DNA of 64,000 nt, from positions 224,652 through 288,651 of the forward strand of contig CAISJV010000066.1 in assembly GCA_903885795.1 (NCBI GenBank), given 5' to 3'. The stretch comes from an uncultured delta proteobacterium (GTDB lineage Bacteria; Desulfobacterota; Syntrophia; Syntrophales; UBA8958). The notes below the pieces were generated by a model. That model was not told where the DNA came from and did not search any database. It saw only the letters and a program-made list of their open reading frames with translations. The translations under genes were made by a program, and so were the position numbers. Position 1 is the stretch's first letter; each line of letters starts with the position of its first letter. This document shows positions 57,694 to 64,000 of this stretch, piece after piece.

Positions 57694-58257
57694 TCAGTCC
57701 TTGACACGGGTGAGATACTCTCCGGTCCTTGTATCGACGCGGATCTTTTCTCCCTCTTCGATAAACGGAGGAACTTGAAGAATATAACCCGTCTCTACCG
57801 TTACGGGTTTGGTATTTCCCGAAACACTGTCCCCCCTAGCCCAGGGATCAGCCTTGGTAACGACAAGATCAACAAAATTAGACAGGCTCACCCCTAACGG
57901 GCGGTCCTCGAAGAGGAGAACTTCCGCCTCCATGTTTTCGATCAGATAATTCCTCGCATCGCCGACCTGGTCAGCGGTGAACAAGATTTGCTCGTAATTC
58001 TCGTTGTCCATGAAACAGTATTTGCCGTCCTGTTCATAGAGAAATTGCATCTTCTTTTCCTGGAGGTCCGCCGGTTCAAAGACATCCACCGAGCGGAAGG
58101 TCCGTTCGAACTGGGCGCCGCTGATCATGTTTTTCAGTTTGCATCGGTAAAGGGCCTGCCCCTTACCCGGCTTGACAAAGTTGAATTCCGTAAGGATATA
58201 CGGCTCGTTGTCTATTTTGATCCGCAGATTTTTTCTTAAATCACTGGCTGCGTACAT
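57694..58257 (-). CDS. efp: Translation elongation factor P
   Basis: 187 residues, standard length. The N-terminal KOW-like domain has FNFVKPGKGQALYRCKLKNM with Lys32 as the expected modified residue at the loop tip. The OB domains follow (FLYEQDGKYCFMDNENYEQILF, AEVLLFEDRPLGVSLSNFVDL, TKPVTVETGYILQVPPFIEEGEKIRVDTRTGEYLTRV). EF-P rescues ribosomes stalled at polyproline stretches. The neighbouring EpmA and EpmB explain its lysine modification. Confidence 0.96.
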   Translation of the reverse strand: MYAASDLRKNLRIKIDNEPYILTEFNFVKPGKGQALYRCKLKNMISGAQFERTFRSVDVFEPADLQEKKMQFLYEQDGKYCFMDNENYEQILFTADQVGDARNYLIENMEAEVLLFEDRPLGVSLSNFVDLVVTKADPWARGDSVSGNTKPVTVETGYILQVPPFIEEGEKIRVDTRTGEYLTRVKD

Positions 58258-58314
58258 ACCAACCCCTTAAATGATGGAAACAAATTTGGATTCTGACTCC
58301 TGTTTGTTCTCCGG

Positions 58315-59415
58315 TTATTGAAACAGAGGGTGAGTCTTAATGTATTTTCCATTTTCTGTCAAAGAAATTTCAACCTCCCTCATGTCCACCTCCCGTTGCA
58401 TGGAAAAATGCTGCAGGGGGATCTTCCCATGTTCCCCAGGCGCATCCAGGACGAAGCGTGGCAGGCAGAGTCCCGACGCCCGCTGCCATAGTTGTTCCAT
58501 CATCTCCATACCATGACGGATATCTACCCGGAAGTGATCCACACCCTTCACGGGGTCACAGGAAAAAAGATAGTAGGGACGGACGGAAATTCTCTGTAGA
58601 CCGTAAAACAATTCCCCCAGGGTTTCCGGATCATCGTTGACGCCTCTGAGAAGAACCGCCTGATTGGAAACGGGAATCCCCGCCGTGAGGAGGAGATCAC
58701 AGGCCTGGGCCGCCTCCGGGGTTATCTCCCGGGGATGATTGAACTGGGTATTGAACCAGAGGGGGCGGTACTTTTTCAGGACAGCAACCAGTTCTTTGTT
58801 AATTCGCATCGGCATCACCACAGGAATCCGGCTGCCGACCCGGAGGATCTCCACATGGGGAATGGCCGTCATAGACCCTAAAAACCAGTCCAGGGTTGCC
58901 GCCGGAAGCAGCAGGGGATCGCCGCCGGACACGATCACCTCCCGAAGAAAGGGATTTTGCGCGACCTGGTCGATCATCTCCTGAAAATAGGCCCGTGAAA
59001 ATCGTCGGCTTCCCTGCATCCAGAAACGTTTTCGATTACAGTGGCGGCAATAAACGGCGCAGCGATTTGTCGCCAGGGTAAGGCAACGGTCCGGATAGCG
59101 ACGGATAAGTCCGGGAACCATCGTGTGAAGGTCCTCTTCCAAGGGATCATCCTGGCCGGTATGGATATCTGAGAGTTCCCGAATATCGGGAAGGCATTGC
59201 CGACGGATCGGATCATCCCGGTCAGTCGGATCGATGAGCGATGCATAATAAGGGGTAATCGCAAATGGATAGATTTGGGCAACCCGGCGCCATTCATCGA
59301 GAAGATTGCTATTCCCGCCCGCCAGTTCGGCAAGGTGCTCCGGGCGGCTGAGACGGTTGCCGTATTGCCAACGCCAGTCCATCCTTTCCGCCGCCGAACC
59401 GCTTAATACATTCAT
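58315..59415 (-). CDS. epmB: EF-P lysine 2,3-aminomutase EpmB (KamA family)
   Basis: 366 residues. The radical SAM motif is CAVYCRHCNRKRFW (Cys119, Cys123, Cys126). The aminomutase segments NPFLREVIVSGGDPLLLP, RVGSRIPVVMPMRINKEL and VLLRGVNDDPETLGELFYGLQ are clear, with YLFSCDPVKGVDHFR near the PLP site. The family includes catabolic KamA; the short length and the efp-epmA context make EpmB the better choice. It makes beta-lysine for EF-P. Confidence 0.9.
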   Translation of the reverse strand: MNVLSGSAAERMDWRWQYGNRLSRPEHLAELAGGNSNLLDEWRRVAQIYPFAITPYYASLIDPTDRDDPIRRQCLPDIRELSDIHTGQDDPLEEDLHTMVPGLIRRYPDRCLTLATNRCAVYCRHCNRKRFWMQGSRRFSRAYFQEMIDQVAQNPFLREVIVSGGDPLLLPAATLDWFLGSMTAIPHVEILRVGSRIPVVMPMRINKELVAVLKKYRPLWFNTQFNHPREITPEAAQACDLLLTAGIPVSNQAVLLRGVNDDPETLGELFYGLQRISVRPYYLFSCDPVKGVDHFRVDIRHGMEMMEQLWQRASGLCLPRFVLDAPGEHGKIPLQHFSMQREVDMREVEISLTENGKYIKTHPLFQ

Positions 59416-59455
59416 GGATAAATATTTCCCTTTTCCAATTTCGCCAATATAAATA

Positions 59456-59484
59456 TTGACCTCACCCCTTAAACTTCATACAAT
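59456..59484 (+). promoter_or_regulatory. Strong candidate promoter for small membrane protein
   Basis: TTGACC (59456-59461) and TACAAT (59479-59484), 17-base spacer. The ATG at 59494 is only 10 bases after the -10 box, so the mRNA would have almost no leader. Confidence 0.6.
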
Positions 59485-59493
59485 TCGTGGGCC

Positions 59494-59811
59494 ATGAAAA
59501 GACAGCATCTATACATCGTTTATATCGGCCTGTGGATATGCCTGTTTGTGGTACTTTTATCCTCACCGGCAAAGCAGCTCGTCCATCAGTTGGCAGGCAA
59601 GGGGGCGCTGGTTTACACCCTGTTTTTTATCTACGGCCTACCTGTTTTCTTGCTCTATCTGCTCTCTGCTTTTCTTTTCGACGTCAGAGCGGAGCTGATT
59701 CTCAAAGAAGACCTCATCTCCTTCCTGGTGCGCCGCAGAATGCTGATCACCATGAATCTGTTCGTAATTATTGCCCTGATCCTCTTAGTGCTGGCGTCGT
59801 ATACTCCCTGA
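59494..59811 (+). CDS. Small membrane protein of unknown function
   Basis: 105 residues with three membrane helices: LYIVYIGLWICLFVVLLSSP, LVYTLFFIYGLPVFLLYLLSAFLF, and MLITMNLFVIIALILLVLASY. A charged loop (DVRAELILKEDLISFLVRRR) separates the last two. It is not a family I recognise. The start is close to its predicted transcription start. It is convergent with the HD/OB gene. Confidence 0.6.
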   Translation: MKRQHLYIVYIGLWICLFVVLLSSPAKQLVHQLAGKGALVYTLFFIYGLPVFLLYLLSAFLFDVRAELILKEDLISFLVRRRMLITMNLFVIIALILLVLASYTP

Positions 59812-59836
59812 GGACGGTAATGTTTTGGAAGAGTAG

Positions 59837-60787
59837 CTATTTCCCCTTGTAGATATAACGCTCAAGGAGACGATGATAGGGCGTCCAGTCCGACTCGTTA
59901 CCGACAGCGCCGGAAATGGTGATCTGCATGGCGTTGACCTTGGCGTCAAGATCATCTGCAAAGTGGACCACGAGCGCCTCCAGGGTCTTGGGTCGCTTCG
60001 GGGAGCCGAACTCCAGGGTCCCGTGATGGCTCAGGAGGATATGCCGCAGTTCCATGGCCAACTGGGGGGGGAAATCAGGAAGGGCCGAAATCCTGCGATC
60101 CAGCATTTCCACGCTCATGACGATATGGCCGACGAGGCGACCTTCATTGGTGTAATCAACGATACCGTCATAGGAGTATTCGTAAATCTTGCCGATATCA
60201 TGGAGGATGCCGCCGGTCATGAGGAGATCGCGGTTCAGGCCCTCATAATGGCCGGCGAGCCAGTCGAGGATTTTCACCACCGATAGGGTATGCTCCAGAA
60301 GGCCGCCGATATACACATGATGAAATCCCTTGGCGGCGGGGGCGCGCTTGAAGAGACCGGAAATCTCTTCATCCTGAAAGAAGTTTTCCAGGAGAGTCCT
60401 CAAAGGAGGCGTCTCGACAGCGGCGATAAAGGCCATCAGGTCGGAAAACATCTTTTCCGGATCTTCCTCGGCCACGGGGAAATATTCCTCCGTCTGGATC
60501 TCTTCATCCTCGGCCTTGCGGGCGCTCATAACGGACAATTGAATTATATTTTTATATTGCACGGCCCGGGACTGGATATAGATAAAATCGCCCTTGCGAA
60601 AGACCTTTTCCATATCCTGGGCATTGTCCCACACCTTTCCATCCAACTCTCCCGTTTTATCCTTGAGACGCAGGTTCAGGTAAGGGGCGCCCTTCTGTGA
60701 AAAAGCCAGGTTCTTTTCCGTTACAAAAAAGAAGTCACAAATTTTCTCTCCAGATTTTATGTCTTTGATATAAATGCTTTTTTTCAT
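59837..60787 (-). CDS. HD-domain/OB-fold protein (YhaM-like 3'-5' exonuclease family)
   Basis: 316 residues from ATG at 60787; the frame is open to 60853, where it would overlap the selB stop by 4 bases. The N-terminal OB fold reads KSIYIKDIKSGEKICDFFFVTEKNLAFSQKGAPYLNLRLKDKTGELDGKVWD. The HD metal site is HHVYIGGLLEHTLSVVKIL and GGILHDIGKIYEYSY. YhaM-type enzymes digest RNA and DNA 3'-5'. It follows selB on the same strand. Confidence 0.82.
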   Translation of the reverse strand: MKKSIYIKDIKSGEKICDFFFVTEKNLAFSQKGAPYLNLRLKDKTGELDGKVWDNAQDMEKVFRKGDFIYIQSRAVQYKNIIQLSVMSARKAEDEEIQTEEYFPVAEEDPEKMFSDLMAFIAAVETPPLRTLLENFFQDEEISGLFKRAPAAKGFHHVYIGGLLEHTLSVVKILDWLAGHYEGLNRDLLMTGGILHDIGKIYEYSYDGIVDYTNEGRLVGHIVMSVEMLDRRISALPDFPPQLAMELRHILLSHHGTLEFGSPKRPKTLEALVVHFADDLDAKVNAMQITISGAVGNESDWTPYHRLLERYIYKGK

Positions 60788-60849
60788 AATTCCCGAATCC
60801 GTTTCGTATGTATGTAAACCGTCAGGGACGGTGGCCGGATGGCCATGTT

Positions 60850-62763
60850 TCATCTTTTTTCTCTCAAGATACGATGATCTTCCGAACGCACCGTCATTTT
60901 GATCTGGTCGAAATATTCCATCAGGGGAATTATGAACTTCCGGGTCAGATTCGTCATCTCCTTGAAGGTAACGGGCGTTGCCTTCCCCTCCCTGACAAGC
61001 AGTCCCCGGTAGTCCTCCTGCAGTTTATCCAGGATCGTCCGGTGGTAGAGGAGGTCTTCGTTAATCTTGACCAGAATCGTCTCCCGGAGCAGAATGGCCC
61101 GCACGCTATCCACCTGTTTGCTCCGGTCAGGGAATTGTTCATAAATTTCCTTGACCGTCGGGGGCGACAGACCGGCTTGCAGATAAAGGGTCAGGATCTT
61201 CTCCTTCATCGTCTCCAACTCCCCTTGCAGGTGGACCCGATGCTCCGATAGCCGGACCGTTTCCCGCTCCAGGGCCAGTTTTTCCTGTTTTTCCAGATCC
61301 TTGAGGGCCTTGTTGAAGAGCTTCGCATTGATGAAATCACCGATGGTCATGCGCAATTCTTCTTTTTGCATCCCCTCCCGGAGGGGATTCTTATCATGAT
61401 AGACCCTGACCTCTTGCAGGGCCTGCTGTTGAAGAGCGGCATAAACGGGGGCAGAAACGATCTGCAAGGTTTCGGATTCAAGGAGAATCGCTTTCCGGGC
61501 GGAAAGCATGGCCTCGATAATCTTCCGCAGGCGGTTTTCCGCAAGTCCCGTCCGCATGACAAGGCGAACAAGGCTGATCCCTTCATATCCGGATCGCTCC
61601 GTAATAGCCGCTACCCGCTCCTCGTCCGTCCCTTCCTCAAGAAGGCGACATTCCTCGTTTATTGCCGCCTGCAGACGTTTGTGTTTCCGGGGCAGCATAT
61701 CGAGGACCACCCCGCCTCCGGTCGTGGTAATAGGTGAATAACTCCGGATAACAAAGTGATCCCCCGTCATCACCACGGTTGGCTCCTCGAAGATGATCTG
61801 GCCATAGAGGCGCTCCCCGGGCCGCGCCTCATCCCGGTCAAGGATGATGATCCGGCCGATACTCTCTTTCGTCCCTACATGAAAACGGACGAGGCTCCTG
61901 TTTTTTAATGCTTTCCCATTGCTTGCCAGGTAGTCCATGGCAACATCGAGACGCCGGGACGGCTCAACGGTCCCCGGTCTCGCCATTACCTCGCCGCGCT
62001 CGACGGCGGCCTTTTCGACCCCCTGAAGGTTAATCGCCGTCCGCTGACCGGCTTCGGCCGTGTCCACAGTCTGGTTGTGGACCTGAATACTCCGGATTTT
62101 GGCCTTCAACCGGGAGGGCAGAATTTCTACGTCGTCACCGACACTGATGCTTCCGGAAACCAGGGTTCCCGTCACCACCGTCCCGAATCCCTTCATCGTG
62201 AAGACACGATCCACGGGCAGGCGGAAAACGCCGTGATCCTTCTTTTCTCCGACCTCCGACGCCAGGGCATCCAGGGCCTGCACAAGATCCGTCAGTCCGG
62301 CCCCGGTTACCGCCGAAACGGGAACAATGGGCGCATCGGCAAGAAAGGTCTCCCCGAGATAACCGTTAACGTCATCCATGACCAGGGACAGCCAATCCTC
62401 GTCCACCATATCGATCTTGGTCAGGGCCACCAGACCTTTCCGGATCCCCAGGAGGGTGCAGATGTGCAAATGTTCCCGCGTCTGGGGCATAACCCCTTCA
62501 TCGGCGGCAATGACCAGGACGAGAAGATCGACACCGGAAGCCCCGGCGACCATATTCTTGATAAACCGCTCGTGCCCCGGAACATCCACGATGCCCAAAA
62601 CCAGCCCCCCGGGGAGCTGCAAAGAGGCAAAACCCAATTCAATGGTAATGCCCCGCTCCTTCTCCTCCTTGAGGCGGTCCGTGTCGATGCCTGTCAGGGC
62701 CTTGACCAGGGAAGTCTTCCCGTGATCCACATGACCGGCAGTGCCAAGCACAATATGCTTCAT
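60850..62763 (-). CDS. selB: Selenocysteine-specific elongation factor
   Basis: 637 residues. GTPase motifs are GTAGHVDHGKTSLVKAL, DVPGHERFIKNM and TKIDMVD. EF-Tu-like domains II and III follow (VDRVFTMKGFGTVVTGTLVSGSI). C-terminal winged helices that bind the SECIS RNA occupy about residues 380-637. SelB delivers Sec-tRNA to UGA codons. With selA at 2629 it shows that this organism can insert selenocysteine. No selenoprotein was identified in the window. Confidence 0.95.
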   Translation of the reverse strand: MKHIVLGTAGHVDHGKTSLVKALTGIDTDRLKEEKERGITIELGFASLQLPGGLVLGIVDVPGHERFIKNMVAGASGVDLLVLVIAADEGVMPQTREHLHICTLLGIRKGLVALTKIDMVDEDWLSLVMDDVNGYLGETFLADAPIVPVSAVTGAGLTDLVQALDALASEVGEKKDHGVFRLPVDRVFTMKGFGTVVTGTLVSGSISVGDDVEILPSRLKAKIRSIQVHNQTVDTAEAGQRTAINLQGVEKAAVERGEVMARPGTVEPSRRLDVAMDYLASNGKALKNRSLVRFHVGTKESIGRIIILDRDEARPGERLYGQIIFEEPTVVMTGDHFVIRSYSPITTTGGGVVLDMLPRKHKRLQAAINEECRLLEEGTDEERVAAITERSGYEGISLVRLVMRTGLAENRLRKIIEAMLSARKAILLESETLQIVSAPVYAALQQQALQEVRVYHDKNPLREGMQKEELRMTIGDFINAKLFNKALKDLEKQEKLALERETVRLSEHRVHLQGELETMKEKILTLYLQAGLSPPTVKEIYEQFPDRSKQVDSVRAILLRETILVKINEDLLYHRTILDKLQEDYRGLLVREGKATPVTFKEMTNLTRKFIIPLMEYFDQIKMTVRSEDHRILREKR

Positions 62764-62944
62764 CGTCTATTTGCCTCTCCTGATGGGCAAATAACAGACT
62801 CCCGTAATTTTCACAATGGAAATGTCCCTGCCCATTCATGGCCGCCGAGGAATCTCTGCAACTGAATCGGGGGCAACCGTCTTGAGGAAGAATTCGACGA
62901 GGTCAAAAACGCCTTTCCCAAGAAGCAAGGTAAAAACCAAAAGG

Positions 62945-63739
62945 CTACTGTGTCCTGAGAAGGCGAAAACCCATAGAGCCGTCATGTTCATCCGGGCCGC
63001 TGCTGAGTCGATTCGCTGATCGACAGCCCTCGTCATTGTTGATCCAGGAGCCGCCACGACCCATGCGATGCAAGCCCAACAAGGGACCTGTAGGATCAGT
63101 CACACTGTCGGAGGGATAATTACCATTACGATCATGGACCCACTCCCAGACGTTGCCGTGCATATCATATAAACCCCAGGCATTGGGAGTCTTTTGACCC
63201 GCAGGGTGTGTTTTCAATAGGGAATTTCCATTATACCACCCGGCTTTTGATAAATCGGTGTCATTGTCTCCCGAATAAAATCGAGTCGTCGTCCCTGCTC
63301 GTGCCGAATACTCCCACTCGGCCTCCGTGGGTAATCTATATTTGCCCGTCCCTTCCATCTTGTTCAGCTTGATGATAAATTCCTGAACGTTCTTCCAGGA
63401 AACATTCTCCACGGGACAGTCGTCGCCACAACTTCCGAAATGCGAGGGATTGCTTCCCATCACTTTCTTCCACTGTCTCTGGGTCACTTCAGTTGTCTGC
63501 ATGTAAAAAGAACTGCTGATTGTTACCTGATGCTGGGGACTCTCGTCGCTTTCCCGCCCCGCCTCGTCACTGGGAGAACCCATCATAAAAGTACCGGCGG
63601 GGATGAGGACAAACTTCGCACCCAATATGTGGCTGATAAATGTATTTGATCCTTTCATTTGGGCCATTGGATAAGGTACGAAGCAAAACATGGTTAACAA
63701 GACACCACCCAGTATGAATGCAAACTTCTTCTTAATCAT
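62945..63739 (-). CDS. Exported FGE/SUMF1-domain protein
   Basis: 264 residues. A signal peptide (MIKKKFAFILGGVLLTMFCF...) is followed by a formylglycine-generating-enzyme (SUMF1) fold: FVLIPAGTFMMGSPSDEAGRESDESPQHQVTI, CPVENVSWKNVQEFI, YRLPTEAEWEYSARAGTTTRFYSGD, GLYDMHGNVWEWVHD, and RGGSWINNDEGCRSANR. Bacterial members often are not true FGEs but bind or modify other proteins or nucleotides. The two Cys of FGE catalysis are not clearly paired here. Ribosome site AGAGGA. The gap to selB (62764-62944) shows no gene. Confidence 0.85.
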   Translation of the reverse strand: MIKKKFAFILGGVLLTMFCFVPYPMAQMKGSNTFISHILGAKFVLIPAGTFMMGSPSDEAGRESDESPQHQVTISSSFYMQTTEVTQRQWKKVMGSNPSHFGSCGDDCPVENVSWKNVQEFIIKLNKMEGTGKYRLPTEAEWEYSARAGTTTRFYSGDNDTDLSKAGWYNGNSLLKTHPAGQKTPNAWGLYDMHGNVWEWVHDRNGNYPSDSVTDPTGPLLGLHRMGRGGSWINNDEGCRSANRLSSGPDEHDGSMGFRLLRTQ

Positions 63740-63831
63740 TTTTAAATTCCTCTGTAAGGTACAAAATCAATCATGCGACATGCCTTCATTTTTATTCTCT
63801 GATCAGTCATAGTCCAGTATAAGTGGAAGTT

Positions 63832-64000
63832 TTAAATGACTTTTTTCATAGCAGCAATCGCCACTTCGATTTGATCATCAGTCGGTTGCCGAGTTGTAAT
63901 CTTCTGCAACAGCAATCCCGGCCAGCTTAAGATTTGGACCCATTTCCATTCCTGGTGTTTTCCTGTAAAGCGTATCACCTCGTATGAAATACCGGCAACC
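63832..64000 (-). CDS. DUF1385-family protein, C-terminal end (cut by window edge)
   Basis: The last 55 residues are in the window. They begin in VAGISYEVIRFTGKHQEW and end LLLQKITTRQPTDDQIEVAIAAMKKVI, which matches the C-terminus of DUF1385 metal-dependent proteins (PGL-LQ-LTTR-P-d-Q-EVAI-A). The start and the rest of the protein lie outside. DUF1385 genes are often near rho, rpmE and prfA in related genomes; rho is at the opposite edge of this window. Confidence 0.75.
   Translation of the reverse strand, partial: VAGISYEVIRFTGKHQEWKWVQILSWPGLLLQKITTRQPTDDQIEVAIAAMKKVI

Overview
The window looks like the chromosome of an anaerobic Desulfobacterota-type (former Deltaproteobacteria) bacterium, probably Syntrophia or a relative. 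The evidence is indirect. It has both selenocysteine factors (selA, selB), a Gram-negative envelope set (lolA, tolQRAB, cpoB), a full EF-P lysylation set, a ferredoxin-like iron-sulfur protein, a KAS III/ACP/PHA-synthase operon and a GT3-type glycogen synthase. No rRNA, tRNA, CRISPR array, transposase or integrase gene was seen.

Layout. 1-7.8 kb: start of rho, then pgeF, rluD, selA, a HemN-like radical SAM gene, def and glnS. 7.8-14.6 kb: an accessory island. It holds a YafQ/DinJ toxin-antitoxin (TA) pair wedged between glnS and a decayed duplicate of the glnS 3' end, two gene cassettes with integron attC-like sites but no integrase, a FlgO/TPR protein, a YhcG-type PDDEXK nuclease and a VapBC pair. 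14.6-26.6 kb: mostly a glycogen/alpha-glucan block on the minus strand (a glycogen synthase-glucan phosphorylase fusion, GH57, GT4, debranching enzyme) with a diguanylate cyclase and a metallophosphoesterase inside it. 26.6-30.3 kb: lolA, ilvE, comM, with three DnaA-box-like 9-mers between ilvE and lolA. 30.6-41.2 kb, plus strand: moaC, two small genes, then a UDP-GlcNAc-type run (beta-helix protein, a 1261-residue GlmS-like protein, pyrG, glmM) and a PfkB kinase. 41.2-52 kb: ferredoxin-like protein, CorC-type protein, the KAS III-ACP-PhaC-FabD operon, ctpA and two lipoprotein genes. 52-56.3 kb: tol cluster without pal. 56.4-59.4 kb: epmA, efp, epmB separated by palindromic repeat elements. 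59.5-64 kb: a small membrane protein, an HD/OB nuclease-like protein, selB, an exported FGE-like protein and the end of a DUF1385 gene.

The housekeeping parts are ordinary. The most unusual parts are the TA/attC island, the oversized GlmS with its presumed catalytic cysteine 62 residues inside the reading frame, the ACP-linked PHA-synthase operon, and two families of 120-130 bp palindromic elements that touch stop codons. All assignments come from reading the sequence; no database search was run.
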